From Atlantibacter hermannii (GTDB lineage Bacteria; Pseudomonadota; Gammaproteobacteria; Enterobacterales; Enterobacteriaceae), in the NCBI GenBank assembly GCA_900635495.1, contig LR134136.1:2914001-2978000 (forward strand): a DNA stretch of 64,000 nt, read 5' to 3'. Position numbers and translations under genes: made by a program. Below the pieces are notes generated by a model. The model was not told where the DNA came from and ran no database searches. It was given only the letters and a program-made list of their open reading frames with translations. Shown in pieces: positions 26,444 through 35,881 of this stretch. Each line of letters starts with the position of its first letter. The stretch's first letter is position 1.

Positions 26444-27131
26444 TCAACCAGCCTGGCAGCGCTGGCTGCCTGACGATCTCGCCCCGCCCACATCCGATTT
26501 TGTGATGCCGGAAGCGGTGGAGCCCGGTGCTGAACTCAGCACCGCTCAGCAGGAACAACTGCTGCAACAGCAACTGGCAATGCTGCAAACCCAGGCTCAC
26601 GAGCAGGGCTTTAACGCCGGTGCGGCGGAAGGCCGCGCCCAGGGCTTTGAGCAGGGCCGCCAGGAAGGTTATCAGAAAGGACTTGAACAGGGCATGGCGG
26701 AAGCGCGCAATCAACAAGCGCCGGTTCACGCCAGAATGCAACTATTAGTGAGCGAGTTTCAGAACACGCTCGACGCGCTCGACAGCGTTATTGCGTCACG
26801 TCTGATGCAGATGGCGCTCGAAGCCGCCCGCCAGGTAATCGGCCAGTCCACCGGTATCGATAACAACGCGCTGATTAAACAGATCCAAATGCTGCTGCAA
26901 CAGGAACCGTTATTCAGCGGTAAACCTCAGTTGCGCGTCCATCCGGATGATTTGCAGCGAGTGGAAGACATGCTGGGCGCGACTCTCAGCCTGCACGGCT
27001 GGCGGCTGCGCGGCGATCCGACCCTGCATCCCGGCGGCTGTAAAGTGTCGGCGGACGAAGGCGATCTCGACGCCAGCGTCGCCACCCGCTGGCAGGAACT
27101 GTGCCGCCTCGCAGCACCAGGAGTGGTGTAA
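26436..27131 (+). CDS. fliH: Flagellar export regulator FliH
   Basis: FliH is the cytoplasmic negative regulator and stator-like partner of the export ATPase FliI. The 231-residue form starts MSNQPAWQRWLPDDLAPP at 26436, overlapping fliG. The Gln-rich coiled coil (QQEQLLQQQLAMLQTQ) is followed by the GxxxG repeats characteristic of FliH (GFNAGAAEGRAQGFEQGRQE, GYQKGLEQG). The C-terminal V-ATPase-E-like domain (LRVHPDDLQRVEDMLG) binds FliI. Its stop shares one base with the fliI ATG. Confidence 0.96.
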   Translation: MSNQPAWQRWLPDDLAPPTSDFVMPEAVEPGAELSTAQQEQLLQQQLAMLQTQAHEQGFNAGAAEGRAQGFEQGRQEGYQKGLEQGMAEARNQQAPVHARMQLLVSEFQNTLDALDSVIASRLMQMALEAARQVIGQSTGIDNNALIKQIQMLLQQEPLFSGKPQLRVHPDDLQRVEDMLGATLSLHGWRLRGDPTLHPGGCKVSADEGDLDASVATRWQELCRLAAPGVV

Positions 27132-28501
27132 TGACCGCCCGGCTCACCCGCTGGCTGGCGTCCCTCGACGCGTTCGAAGCCAAAATCACCCAGTTGCCGC
27201 CGGTACGCCGCTATGGCCGTCTGACCCGCGCAACCGGGCTGGTGCTGGAAGCGACCGGGCTGCAACTGCCCCTCGGCGCCACCTGCATTATCGAACGCCA
27301 GAACGGCAGCCAGACCCAGGAAGTGGAAAGCGAAGTGGTGGGCTTTAACGGCCAAAAACTGTTCCTTATGCCGCTGGAAGAAGTGGAAGGCATATTGCCG
27401 GGCGCGCGCGTCTATGCCCGTCATGCTGTGGGCGATAACCTGCAAAGCGGCAAGCACCTGCCGCTGGGCCCGGAACTGCTGGGTCGCGTGCTGGACGGCA
27501 GCGGTAAGCCACTCGACGGCCTGCCCGCACCGGAAACCGAAACCACCGGCGCGCTGATTACCCCACCGTTCAACCCGTTACAGCGTACGCCGATTGAAGA
27601 CGTGCTGGACGTAGGCGTACGTCCGATCAACGCCCTGCTTACCGTGGGACGTGGTCAGCGTATGGGCCTGTTCGCCGGTTCCGGGGTAGGTAAAAGCGTA
27701 CTGTTAGGCATGATGGCCCGTTACACCCAGGCAGACGTGATTGTCGTCGGCCTGATTGGCGAGCGTGGCCGTGAGGTCAAAGACTTCATTGAAAATATTC
27801 TTGGGCTTGAGGGCCGCGCCCGTTCGGTGGTGATCGCCGCGCCGGCTGACGTCTCTCCCCTGCTGCGTATGCAGGGCGCAGCCTACGCCACGCGCATCGC
27901 CGAAGATTTCCGCGACCGTGGCCAGCATGTGTTGTTGATCATGGATTCCCTGACCCGTTACGCCATGGCCCAGCGTGAAATCGCCCTGGCTATCGGCGAA
28001 CCGCCCGCGACCAAAGGCTACCCGCCTTCGGTATTCGCCAAACTGCCGGCGCTGGTGGAACGTGCGGGCAACGGCATTACCGGCGGCGGCTCGATTACCG
28101 CCTTTTATACGGTTCTGACCGAAGGCGACGACCAGCAGGATCCTATTGCCGACTCGGCGCGCGCCATTCTCGACGGCCATATCGTGCTGTCGCGCCGCCT
28201 GGCGGAAGCCGGTCACTATCCGGCTATTGATATTGAAGCGTCCATCAGCCGCGCCATGACGGCACTGATTACCGATCAGCACTATGCGCGGGTCAGGACG
28301 TTTAAGCAGTTACTGTCGAGTTTTCAACGCAACCGCGATTTGGTGAGCGTGGGCGCGTACGCCAAAGGCAGCGATCCATTACTGGATAAGGCCATCGCGC
28401 TCTGGCCGCAGCTGGAGGCTTTTTTGCAACAGGGCATATTTGAGCGTGCTGACGTCGGGAATTCACTACAGGCACTGGAGCTGATTTTCCCGACGGTGTA
28501 A
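27131..28501 (+). CDS. fliI: Flagellum-specific ATPase FliI
   Basis: FliI is the hexameric ATPase that energises and unloads export substrates. It has 456 residues. Walker A is GLFAGSGVGKSVLLG (about residues 177-191), Walker B is VLLIMDSLTRYAMAQRE, and the F1-beta-like catalytic Glu lies in GERGREVKDF. The start ATG at 27131 overlaps the fliH stop. An in-frame upstream GTG lies inside fliH and is rejected. Intact; part of fliFGHIJK. Confidence 0.97.
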   Translation: MTARLTRWLASLDAFEAKITQLPPVRRYGRLTRATGLVLEATGLQLPLGATCIIERQNGSQTQEVESEVVGFNGQKLFLMPLEEVEGILPGARVYARHAVGDNLQSGKHLPLGPELLGRVLDGSGKPLDGLPAPETETTGALITPPFNPLQRTPIEDVLDVGVRPINALLTVGRGQRMGLFAGSGVGKSVLLGMMARYTQADVIVVGLIGERGREVKDFIENILGLEGRARSVVIAAPADVSPLLRMQGAAYATRIAEDFRDRGQHVLLIMDSLTRYAMAQREIALAIGEPPATKGYPPSVFAKLPALVERAGNGITGGGSITAFYTVLTEGDDQQDPIADSARAILDGHIVLSRRLAEAGHYPAIDIEASISRAMTALITDQHYARVRTFKQLLSSFQRNRDLVSVGAYAKGSDPLLDKAIALWPQLEAFLQQGIFERADVGNSLQALELIFPTV

Positions 28502-28522
28502 CAAGGCGTCAGTGAGGTAACT

Positions 28523-28966
28523 ATGAGTCAGAGCAATGCGCTTAACACCTTAAAAGATCTAGCGGAAAAAGAAGTGGATGACGCCGCTTTACGACTCGGT
28601 GAAATGCGGCGAGGGTGCCAGCAGGCTCAGGATCAGCTCAATATGCTGATTGACTATCAACATGAATACCGTAACAACCTGAACCAGGACATGAGCCAGG
28701 GCATCGCCAGTACGCGTTGGCAAAACTACCAGCAGTTCATTCAGACGCTGGAGAAAGCCATCGAACAGCATCGCCAGCAGTTAATGCAGTGGAACTCGAA
28801 AGTCGATCAGGCTCTGGGGTTCTGGAAAGAGAAAAAGCAGCGTTTGCAGGCATGGCAGACGCTTTCCGATCGACAGTCCAGCGCTGCGCTTCTGGCGGAG
28901 AACCGGCTCGATCAAAAACGTATGGATGAGTTTGCGCAGCGCGCGTCATTTCGGAAAAGCGAATGA
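28523..28966 (+). CDS. fliJ: Flagellar export chaperone-escort FliJ
   Basis: FliJ is a coiled-coil protein that sits in the FliI ring like the gamma subunit of F1 and links it to FlhA. It has 147 residues, the E. coli length, starting MSQSNALNTLKDLAEKEVDD. Nearly the whole chain is helical with heptads (RRGCQQAQDQLNMLIDYQHE; LEKAIEQHRQQLMQWNSKVD). Its end overlaps fliK by four bases. Confidence 0.96.
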   Translation: MSQSNALNTLKDLAEKEVDDAALRLGEMRRGCQQAQDQLNMLIDYQHEYRNNLNQDMSQGIASTRWQNYQQFIQTLEKAIEQHRQQLMQWNSKVDQALGFWKEKKQRLQAWQTLSDRQSSAALLAENRLDQKRMDEFAQRASFRKSE

Positions 28967-30156
28967 TTACATTACCTAAAATTTCACTGGCGCCTGAGAG
29001 CGAAGCGGCGGGCATGGCAGCGTCGGATAAAAGCGCCCCGGACGCCGGAACATTTCTGGCGTTGTTAAGCCAGGCGATGCCTGGGCTCGGCGACGGTAAA
29101 GCCCTCAATCTGGATGCGCTGACTTCCGGCGCGCAGAAACTGGCCTTAACCGCCGGCGAAACCGGAGAAACTGGCGCCGATGGCGATCCGCAAGCGCTGC
29201 TCGACGCGCTGCTGGCCGGGCTGAATGCGCCGACGGGCGGCCAGCTGCAAGCCACGGATGAGTCAAAAAGCATCGCCGGAAAGCTGGCGGACCTGACCGA
29301 CGATCACAAACTTAATGAGCAGGACATGGCGGCGTTAAGCGCCCTGTTCGCTATGCTGCCGCACCAGCAAACCGCCGCGCTTAATCCGCTTGATAGCCAG
29401 TCTGTTGCGACGGCTACGGTGGCCAGCGCCACGGGTGCGCTGGCTAACGCCCTGAGCGGTGACGCACGCGTCGAGGTCAAAGGCGACGGCAAGGGGCTTG
29501 AAAACCAGAGCGTGAATGCCCAGGCGCAGCCTGCGGCAGCGGTGACCGCGCAGTCACCACATGACGCCATTCACGCCGCCAGCAATGCCGACAAACTGTT
29601 CAATGACGCCAACAGTAGCAATCCTGCCGCCCCGTCGGCCATGCAACCGATGGTAAGCAGCGCCAGTGCGACACCGACGCCCACCAGCGCCGCGATCGCC
29701 ACGCCGCATACCGCCGTGCTGAATGCGCAACTGGGCACTCCGGAATGGCAGCAGGCGTTCAGCCAGCAGGTCACGTTGATGACCCGTAACGGACAGCAGA
29801 GCGCCGAGTTGCGCCTGAATCCGGAAGCATTAGGCCAGGTGCATATTTCACTCAAAATTGACGATAACCTGGCGCAGATGCAGTTCGTGTCGCCGCACAG
29901 CCACGTTCGCGCGGCGCTTGAAGCGGCCATGCCGACCCTGCGCACCCAACTGGCGGAAAGCGGTATTCAGCTTGGTCAGAGCAACATCAGCAGCGAGAGT
30001 TTTGCCGGTCAACAGCAGCAGCAAGGGCAGCCGCAGCACAACGGTTCGGGACGTGGACAGGCCAGTTTTGTCGGCAATAGCGAAGCGGGTATCCCGGCCC
30101 CTGCCAGTCTGCAACGTATCGCCCGGGGCGATAACGCGGTGGATATCTTTGCCTAA
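28963..30156 (+). CDS. fliK: Flagellar hook-length control protein FliK
   Basis: FliK measures hook length and switches export from hook to filament substrates. It has 397 residues (Salmonella 405, E. coli 375). The N-terminal ruler is Ala/Gln/Pro-rich and poorly conserved. The C-terminal substrate-switch domain is well conserved (QVTLMTRNGQQSAELRLNPE, LGQVHISLKIDDNLAQMQFV) and ends with a Gln-rich tail (QQQQQGQPQ). It overlaps fliJ and closes the fliF operon; a 102-base gap precedes fliL. Confidence 0.96.
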   Translation: MITLPKISLAPESEAAGMAASDKSAPDAGTFLALLSQAMPGLGDGKALNLDALTSGAQKLALTAGETGETGADGDPQALLDALLAGLNAPTGGQLQATDESKSIAGKLADLTDDHKLNEQDMAALSALFAMLPHQQTAALNPLDSQSVATATVASATGALANALSGDARVEVKGDGKGLENQSVNAQAQPAAAVTAQSPHDAIHAASNADKLFNDANSSNPAAPSAMQPMVSSASATPTPTSAAIATPHTAVLNAQLGTPEWQQAFSQQVTLMTRNGQQSAELRLNPEALGQVHISLKIDDNLAQMQFVSPHSHVRAALEAAMPTLRTQLAESGIQLGQSNISSESFAGQQQQQGQPQHNGSGRGQASFVGNSEAGIPAPASLQRIARGDNAVDIFA

Positions 30157-30258
30157 CGCCTGAGGTAGCGTGAATATTCACGTCTTTTCCAGGCTTTAAC
30201 CGCCCGCAGACACGGGATAATCAGCGACTATGCAGTACTGATAGAGGAAAAGGGTCAG

Positions 30259-30726
30259 ATGACTGACAGCGCAATCACTAAAAGCCGTAAACGCTCCATC
30301 TGGATCCCGTTACTGGTGCTTATTACCCTTGCTGCCTGCGCCACCGCAGGTTACAGCTACTGGCGTATGACGCAGAAACCGGAAACGCCGGTGAAAGCGG
30401 AACCTGAGCCGCCGCCAGCGCCGGTGTTTTACGCGCTTGATACCTTTACGGTTAACCTCGGCGACGCCGATCGGGTGCTGTATATCGGCATTACGCTGCG
30501 TCTGAAAGACGAAGCCACCCGCCAGCGCCTGAGCGACTACCTGCCGGAAATCCGCAGCCGCTTACTGCTGCTGTTCTCTCGTCAGAGCGCGGATCAGCTT
30601 GCGACGGACGTAGGTAAACAGAAACTGGTCGACGCCATTAAAGAGACGCTTGCCCAGCCACTGGTCGCAGGCCAACCGAAGCAGGTCGTTACCGACGTGC
30701 TGTACACAGCTTTCATTCTGCGGTAG
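30259..30726 (+). CDS. fliL: Flagellar basal body protein FliL
   Basis: FliL is a single-pass inner-membrane protein near the stators that supports torque under load. It has 155 residues: a basic N-terminus (ITKSRKRS), one transmembrane helix (IWIPLLVLITLAACATAGYSYW, about 14-35), a Pro-rich linker (KAEPEPPPAPVFYALDTF) and a periplasmic stomatin-like domain. It starts MTDSAITK behind GAGGAAAAGGGTCAG and is first gene of the fliL-fliR operon. Confidence 0.97.
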   Translation: MTDSAITKSRKRSIWIPLLVLITLAACATAGYSYWRMTQKPETPVKAEPEPPPAPVFYALDTFTVNLGDADRVLYIGITLRLKDEATRQRLSDYLPEIRSRLLLLFSRQSADQLATDVGKQKLVDAIKETLAQPLVAGQPKQVVTDVLYTAFILR

Positions 30727-30730
30727 ACCC

Positions 30731-31735
30731 ATGGGCGATAGTATTCTTTCTCAGGCCGAAATTGATGCGTTGTTGAATGGCGACAGTGACGACAACGTTG
30801 AACAAAATAAGGCTGGCGTAAACGACAGCGATATTCGCCCGTACGATCCTAATACCCAACGCCGGGTGGTGCGCGAGCGTCTCCAGGCGCTGGAGATCAT
30901 CAACGAGCGTTTCGCGCGCCAGTTCCGCATGGGGTTATTTAACCTGCTGCGCCGCAGCCCGGACATTACCGTCGGTGCGATCCGTATTCAGCCGTACCAC
31001 GAGTTTGCCCGCAACCTGCCGGTGCCGACGAACCTGAACCTGATCCATTTAAAACCGCTGCGCGGTACCGGGCTGTTTGTGTTTTCTCCAAGCCTGGTGT
31101 TTATCGCTGTGGATAACCTGTTCGGTGGCGACGGACGTTTTCCGACCAAAGTAGAAGGCCGGGAATTCACCCATACCGAACAACGCGTGATCATGCGTAT
31201 GCTGAAACTGGCGCTGGAATCTTACAGCGACGCGTGGAAGGCCATTAACCCGCTGGACGTGGAGTACGTGCGTTCTGAAATGCAGGTGAAGTTCACCAAC
31301 ATCACCACGTCGCCGAACGACATCGTCGTGAATACGCCGTTTCACGTGGAGATTGGCAACCTGACCGGCGAGTTCAATATCTGTCTGCCGTTCAGCATGA
31401 TCGAACCGCTGCGCGAACTGCTGGTGAACCCGCCGCTAGAAAACTCACGCCATGAAGACCAAAACTGGCGCGAAAACCTGGTACGCCAGGTGCAGCATTC
31501 CGAACTGGAACTGGTGGCGAACTTCGCGGATATCTCGATGCGTCTGTCGAATATTCTCAAACTCAAACCGGGCGATGTGCTGCCCATCGATAAACCGGAT
31601 CGCATTATTGCCCATGTGGATGGCGTACCGGTACTGACCAGCCAGTACGGAACGGTAAACGGCCAGTACGCACTGCGCGTTGAACACTTGATCAACCCGA
31701 TTTTACATTCGCTGAATGAGGAACAGCCCAAATGA
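30731..31735 (+). CDS. fliM: Flagellar motor switch protein FliM
   Basis: FliM is the C-ring protein that binds phospho-CheY and sets rotation direction. It has 334 residues, the E. coli length. The N-terminal CheY-binding peptide ILSQAEIDALLNGDS is present, followed by the CheC-like middle domain (GGDGRFPTKVEGREFT) and the C-terminal SpoA domain that stacks with FliN. I take the ATG at 30731, four bases after fliL; an upstream frame lies inside fliL. The stop overlaps fliN (ATGA). Confidence 0.98.
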   Translation: MGDSILSQAEIDALLNGDSDDNVEQNKAGVNDSDIRPYDPNTQRRVVRERLQALEIINERFARQFRMGLFNLLRRSPDITVGAIRIQPYHEFARNLPVPTNLNLIHLKPLRGTGLFVFSPSLVFIAVDNLFGGDGRFPTKVEGREFTHTEQRVIMRMLKLALESYSDAWKAINPLDVEYVRSEMQVKFTNITTSPNDIVVNTPFHVEIGNLTGEFNICLPFSMIEPLRELLVNPPLENSRHEDQNWRENLVRQVQHSELELVANFADISMRLSNILKLKPGDVLPIDKPDRIIAHVDGVPVLTSQYGTVNGQYALRVEHLINPILHSLNEEQPK

Positions 31736-32139
31736 GTGATATTAACAATCCGTCCGACGATAACGGCTCCGTGGACGATCTGTGGGCTGAAGCAATGAGC
31801 GAGCAAAAAACCGCGACGAAAAGCAGCGCCGACAGTGTGTTCCGCGCGCTGGAAGGCGGTGATGTGAGCGGTACGTTGCAGGATATCGATTTGATTATGG
31901 ATATTCCGGTGAAACTCACCGTCGAGCTGGGCCGCACCCGCATGACCATCAAAGAGCTGCTGCGCCTGACGCAAGGCTCCGTGGTGGCGCTGGATGGCCT
32001 CGCCGGTGAACCGCTGGATATTCTGATTAACGGCTATCTGATTGCGCAGGGCGAAGTGGTGGTTGTGGCCGATAAATACGGCGTGCGTATCACCGATATC
32101 ATTACGCCATCTGAACGCATGCGTCGTCTGAGCCGCTAA
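31732..32139 (+). CDS. fliN: Flagellar motor switch protein FliN
   Basis: FliN forms the lower C-ring and docks FliH. It has 135 residues with an acidic, Asp/Asn-rich N-terminus (MSDINNPSDDNGSVDDLWAE) and the conserved C-terminal SpoA domain (IPVKLTVELGRTRMTIKELL; GSVVALDGLAGEPLDILING; ITDIITPSERMRRL). It overlaps fliM by four bases and abuts fliO with no gap. Confidence 0.98.
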   Translation: MSDINNPSDDNGSVDDLWAEAMSEQKTATKSSADSVFRALEGGDVSGTLQDIDLIMDIPVKLTVELGRTRMTIKELLRLTQGSVVALDGLAGEPLDILINGYLIAQGEVVVVADKYGVRITDIITPSERMRRLSR

Positions 32140-32526
32140 ATGAACACCCAAACCACCACCGTCGCCGCCCCGCAACCGATGCCGCAGGCCGGATCGTCGC
32201 TGATGCAGGTCAGTGGCGCGCTGGCGGCCATCATCCTGCTGATTTTACTGGCGGGATGGCTGGCGAAACGTATTGGCTTTAGCACTAAAGGCGGCATCAA
32301 CAAAGATGTAAAAGTGCGCAGTAGCGTCAGCCTTGGCGCACGTGAGCGTATTGTGGTGGTGGAGGTGGAGGATGCACGACTGGTGCTGGGCGTCACGGCA
32401 TCGCAAATCACCCATCTTCATACCCTGCCCCCGGCACCGACAGAACCGGCTGCGACGCCTGTTCCGCCGGGTGCGGAATTCCAGAATCTGATGAAAAACC
32501 TGCTTTCTCGTAACGGTAAACGGTAA
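32140..32526 (+). CDS. fliO: Flagellar export assembly protein FliO
   Basis: FliO is a small membrane protein that stabilises FliP while the export gate assembles. It has 128 residues with one transmembrane segment (GALAAIILLILLAGWLAKR, about 26-44) and a cytoplasmic domain containing the conserved SLGARERIVVVEVEDARLVL. It starts immediately after the fliN stop and its TAA shares one base with the fliP ATG. Confidence 0.96.
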   Translation: MNTQTTTVAAPQPMPQAGSSLMQVSGALAAIILLILLAGWLAKRIGFSTKGGINKDVKVRSSVSLGARERIVVVEVEDARLVLGVTASQITHLHTLPPAPTEPAATPVPPGAEFQNLMKNLLSRNGKR

Positions 32527-33261
32527 TGCGCCGCCTCTCTTTAATGCTTCTCGCGCTGGGCCTGGTGGCGACACCCGCCCTCGCGCAACTCCCGGGGGAT
32601 CGTCAGCCAGCCGCTGGCCAATGGCGGCCAGAGCTGGTCGCTGCCGGTTCAGACGCTGGTGTTTATCACCTCATTGACGTTTATCCCCGCCGTACTGCTG
32701 ATGATGACCAGCTTTACCCGCATCATTATTGTATTCGGCCTGCTGCGTAACGCGCTGGGCACGCCCTCCGCGCCGCCGAACCAGGTGCTGCTTGGTCTGG
32801 CGCTGTTTCTGACGTTTTTCATCATGTCGCCGGTGCTGGATAAGATTTACACCGACGCCTATAAGCCCTTCAGTGAAGACAAGATCTCCATGGAAGTGGC
32901 GCTGGAAAAAGGCGCGCAGCCGCTGCGTGAATTTATGCTGCGCCAGACGCGTCAGGCGGATCTGGCGCTGTTTGCGCGACTCGCCAATATTCCTTCTCTT
33001 GAAGGACCGGAAGCCGTACCGATGCGTATTCTGTTGCCCGCCTATGTGACCAGCGAGCTGAAGACCGCTTTCCAGATTGGTTTTACCGTGTTTATTCCGT
33101 TCCTGATCATTGACCTGGTGATTGCCAGCGTACTCATGGCGCTGGGGATGATGATGGTGCCGCCTGCGACCATTGCCCTGCCCTTTAAGCTCATGCTGTT
33201 CGTGCTGGTTGATGGCTGGCAACTGCTGGTCGGTTCCCTTGCGCAAAGTTTTTACAGTTAA
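32526..33261 (+). CDS. fliP: Flagellar export gate protein FliP, one frameshift
   Basis: FliP is the pentameric core of the export gate. It begins MRRLSLMLLALGLVATPALA, a cleavable signal peptide typical of enteric FliP. An extra G in the run 32594-32598 shifts the frame. Removing it restores IVSQPLANGGQSWSLPVQTL, joined to the uninterrupted rest, which contains FITSLTFIPAVLLMMTSFTR, GTPSAPPNQVLLGLALFLTF and the methionine-rich gate MALGMMMVPP. Corrected length is 244 residues (E. coli 245), ending 33261. Confidence 0.95.
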
Positions 33262-33273
33262 CGGAGAACGCCG

Positions 33274-33543
33274 ATGACGCCAGAATCGGTCATGATGATG
33301 GGCACCGAAGCCATGAAAGTGGCGTTAGCGCTGGCTGCCCCGCTGTTGCTGGTGGCGCTGGTTACCGGCCTTATCATCAGTATCCTGCAAGCCGCTACGC
33401 AGATTAACGAAATGACCCTGTCGTTTATTCCGAAGATTCTGGCGGTATTTGTGGCGATTGTGGTTGCCGGCCCGTGGATGCTCAATCTGCTGTTGGATTA
33501 CGTGCGCACCCTTTTCAGTAATTTGCCTTATATCATCGGATAA
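33274..33543 (+). CDS. fliQ: Flagellar export gate protein FliQ
   Basis: FliQ forms four lateral subunits around the FliP/FliR gate. It has 89 residues with two transmembrane helices (VALALAAPLLLVALVTGLII; ILAVFVAIVVAGPWMLNLLL) joined by the conserved loop QAATQINEMTLSFIPK. It starts MTPESVMMMGTEAMK behind ACGGAG, 12 bases after fliP. Confidence 0.97.
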   Translation: MTPESVMMMGTEAMKVALALAAPLLLVALVTGLIISILQAATQINEMTLSFIPKILAVFVAIVVAGPWMLNLLLDYVRTLFSNLPYIIG

Positions 33544-33546
33544 CCC

Positions 33547-34341
33547 GTGCTGCACGTAACCAGCGATCAATGGCTCCACTGGCTTAGCCTCTATTTCTGG
33601 CCGCTGCTTCGCGTGCTGGCGCTGATTTCTACCGCACCTATTTTTGGCGAGCGTGTCATCAGCAAACGGGTCAAAATCGGCCTGGCGTTTATGATCACCT
33701 GGATCGTCGCGCCCTCCATTCCCGCCAGCGACGTGCCCATCTTTTCCGTTGCCGGATTCTGGGTAGCACTTCAGCAAATCCTGATTGGCATCGCGCTGGG
33801 CTTTACCATGCAGTTTGCTTTTGCCGCCGTGCGAACCGCAGGTGAAATTATCGGCCTGCAAATGGGTCTTTCTTTCGCGACTTTCTTCGACCCGGGCAGC
33901 AAACTGAATATGCCGGTGCTGGCGCGTTTTATGGATATGCTGGCGATGCTGCTGTTTTTGAGCCTGAACGGCCACTTATGGATGATCTCCATGCTGGTAG
34001 ATACCTTCCATACGCTGCCCATCAATGGCGATCCGCTGAACAGTAACGCGTTCTTTGCGCTGGCGAAATCGGGCGGGCTCATCTTCCTGAACGGGCTGAT
34101 GCTGGCGCTGCCGTTGGTTACGTTACTTCTGACGCTCAATCTCGCGCTCGGCTTGCTCAACCGCATGTCGCCGCAGCTGTCAGTATTTGTTATTGGTTTC
34201 CCCCTGACGCTGAGCATCGGGATGGTGGTGATAATCGCGTTAATGCCATTAATCGCGCCATTCTGTGAACATTTATTCAGTGAGATCTTCTCATTATTAA
34301 GCGATATTCTGGGCGAAATCCCTCACGCCCCATCCCCTTAA
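33547..34341 (+). CDS. fliR: Flagellar export gate protein FliR
   Basis: FliR completes the export gate and splits it from the FlhB switch. It has 264 residues with several transmembrane helices (e.g. YFWPLLRVLALISTAPIF; LMLALPLVTLLLTLNLALGL). The conserved AAVRTAGEIIGLQMGLSFAT block is present. The start is GTG at 33547 (MLHVTSDQWLHW), only three bases after the fliQ stop, fitting translational coupling. Last gene of fliL-fliR. Confidence 0.96.
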   Translation: MLHVTSDQWLHWLSLYFWPLLRVLALISTAPIFGERVISKRVKIGLAFMITWIVAPSIPASDVPIFSVAGFWVALQQILIGIALGFTMQFAFAAVRTAGEIIGLQMGLSFATFFDPGSKLNMPVLARFMDMLAMLLFLSLNGHLWMISMLVDTFHTLPINGDPLNSNAFFALAKSGGLIFLNGLMLALPLVTLLLTLNLALGLLNRMSPQLSVFVIGFPLTLSIGMVVIIALMPLIAPFCEHLFSEIFSLLSDILGEIPHAPSP

Positions 34342-34651
34342 TCTTTGTAATGTAATTATGAGGTAAATCCTAAAACCGTTTTTAAATAACATCCACCAGC
34401 TTAATGCTGATGCGGTTTATAAGATTTTATTATCCTCACATTCCTTTACATTCGATTTACTTTAAGACCTTTCCTGGCAAATTAGTACACACTTTACGGG
34501 ATAGTGATGGCGCCCAAATATTGTTGAGTGTCTGCGTGTGATAACTCAGGGAAATATTTCAAACACGTAAATATTTTCTCCACCAGAACGTTCGGGCAGG
34601 GTAATGGATTCGTTGTGTTTAAACGGATAACGCGATGAGTGAGGGTGTGTC
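34342..34651. other. rcsA upstream regulatory region
   Basis: These 310 noncoding, AT-rich bases separate fliR from rcsA. In E. coli the rcsA promoter is silenced by H-NS and activated by an RcsA-RcsB box. A stretch TTTAAGACCTTTCC at about 34460-34473 resembles half of such a box, but the match is weak. No RNA gene was seen. Confidence 0.4.
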
Positions 34652-35275
34652 ATGTCAACGATCATCATGGATTTATGCAGCTATACCAGACTGGGCCTGA
34701 TTGGTTATCTGGCCAGCCGCGGAGTTCGCAAAAGAAAAATAACGCAAGTGAATGATGTTGAAAGCCTGGAAAAACAGTGCCAGTTATTGCAGCCACACGT
34801 GGTGTTTATTAATGAGGATTGCTTTATTCATGATGCCGCGATGAGTCAACGCATCAGGCAGATCATTAATCAACATCCCGGAACATTGTTTATTGTTTTT
34901 ATGGCGATTGCTAATCTCCATTTCGATGAGTATTTACGGGTCAGAAAAAACTTATTAATAAGTTCAAAATCGATTAAACCAGAATCACTTGATGAATTAT
35001 TAGGGAATTATCTTACTAACGCGGCGCAATGTTTAGGAAATATCACCCTTCCCACGCTTTCTTTAAGCCGAACGGAATCCAGCATGCTGCGCATGTGGAT
35101 GTCCGGCCAAGGCACGATACAAATTTCCGATCAAATGAATATTAAGGCGAAAACCGTTTCATCGCATAAGGGCAATATTAAGCGCAAAATAAAAACCCAT
35201 AATAAGCAGGTTATCTATCACGTTGTCAGGCTGGCAGAGAACGTCACCAGCGGGATATTCGTCAACATGCGTTAA
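34652..35275 (+). CDS. rcsA: Colanic acid/motility regulator RcsA
   Basis: RcsA is the labile co-regulator of the Rcs phosphorelay; with RcsB it activates capsule genes and represses flhDC. It has 207 residues, the E. coli length, starting MSTIIMDLCSYTRLGLIGYL. The N-terminal domain lacks a phosphorylatable receiver core. The C-terminal LuxR-type helix-turn-helix reads LSRTESSMLRMWMSGQGTIQ and ISDQMNIKAKTVSSHKGNIK. It stands alone downstream of the flagellar operons. Confidence 0.97.
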   Translation: MSTIIMDLCSYTRLGLIGYLASRGVRKRKITQVNDVESLEKQCQLLQPHVVFINEDCFIHDAAMSQRIRQIINQHPGTLFIVFMAIANLHFDEYLRVRKNLLISSKSIKPESLDELLGNYLTNAAQCLGNITLPTLSLSRTESSMLRMWMSGQGTIQISDQMNIKAKTVSSHKGNIKRKIKTHNKQVIYHVVRLAENVTSGIFVNMR

Positions 35276-35331
35276 GCAGTAACCCATCTCTGGCCTGGCT
35301 GGAGATGGATTTATCACTTCTTTCAGGGCGC

Positions 35332-35520
35332 TTACTCGACCTTTTCCACGAAAACGCCGTCGGGATGGTCTTTCTCGTTGAAGAACCAAATCCCCATCGG
35401 GTAGTCTTCCAGCGACACCAGATACATGGTGCCTTCATTAAATGGCTCTACCGCCAATACCACACCTGGTCGACGCGGACCCCCATCCGTTTTCACCGTG
35501 ACCCTATCGTTGATATTCAT
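35332..35520 (-). CDS. dsrB: Conserved small protein DsrB
   Basis: DsrB is a 62-residue protein of unknown function conserved near dsrA in enterics and reported as sigma-S controlled in E. coli. It starts MNINDRVTVKTDGGPRRPG behind AGGAGGAAACG and is mainly beta-strand by appearance (TVKTDGG, VVLAVEPFNEGTMYLVSLED), suggesting a small SH3-like barrel (inference). Convergent with rcsA. Confidence 0.92.
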   Translation of the reverse strand: MNINDRVTVKTDGGPRRPGVVLAVEPFNEGTMYLVSLEDYPMGIWFFNEKDHPDGVFVEKVE

Positions 35521-35651
35521 AACGTTTCCTCCTGTATAGATAGTGGCAGTTTAGAACAATTCTCATTTTCTGGCACGACCTTAGCCCTGCGCGAAGGCAT
35601 TTTATCTATCGACTACACTTAAAGGCAGGCTTACTGCGCGAGGTACTGCCG

Positions 35652-35879
35652 ATGAAGACGAGTAAAGGTTTCAGTGAGAATGCTCCTCAGGAAATGGATA
35701 TTGACGTTGAGGCGCTGCTTGCTGCGATTAATGAAATCAGTGAAAGCGAAGTCAGACCGGTTGAGGATGAACCGCACCGGGTAAGCGTTAACGGGCATGA
35801 TTATCACACCTACAGTGAGCTTGCCGAAGCGTTTGAACTGGATATTCGCGATTTTTCGGTTAATGAGATTAACCGATAG
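35652..35879 (+). CDS. yodD: Stress-induced small protein YodD
   Basis: YodD is a 75-residue acidic protein, induced by stress in E. coli. It starts MKTSKGFSENAPQEMDIDVE. Two helical segments (EALLAAINEISESEV; YSELAEAFELDIRDF) flank a short VSVNGHDYHT beta region. The stop at 35879 lies only two bases before the 3' end of the converging DsrA sRNA, whose hairpin may terminate both transcripts. Confidence 0.92.
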   Translation: MKTSKGFSENAPQEMDIDVEALLAAINEISESEVRPVEDEPHRVSVNGHDYHTYSELAEAFELDIRDFSVNEINR

Positions 35880-35881
35880 AT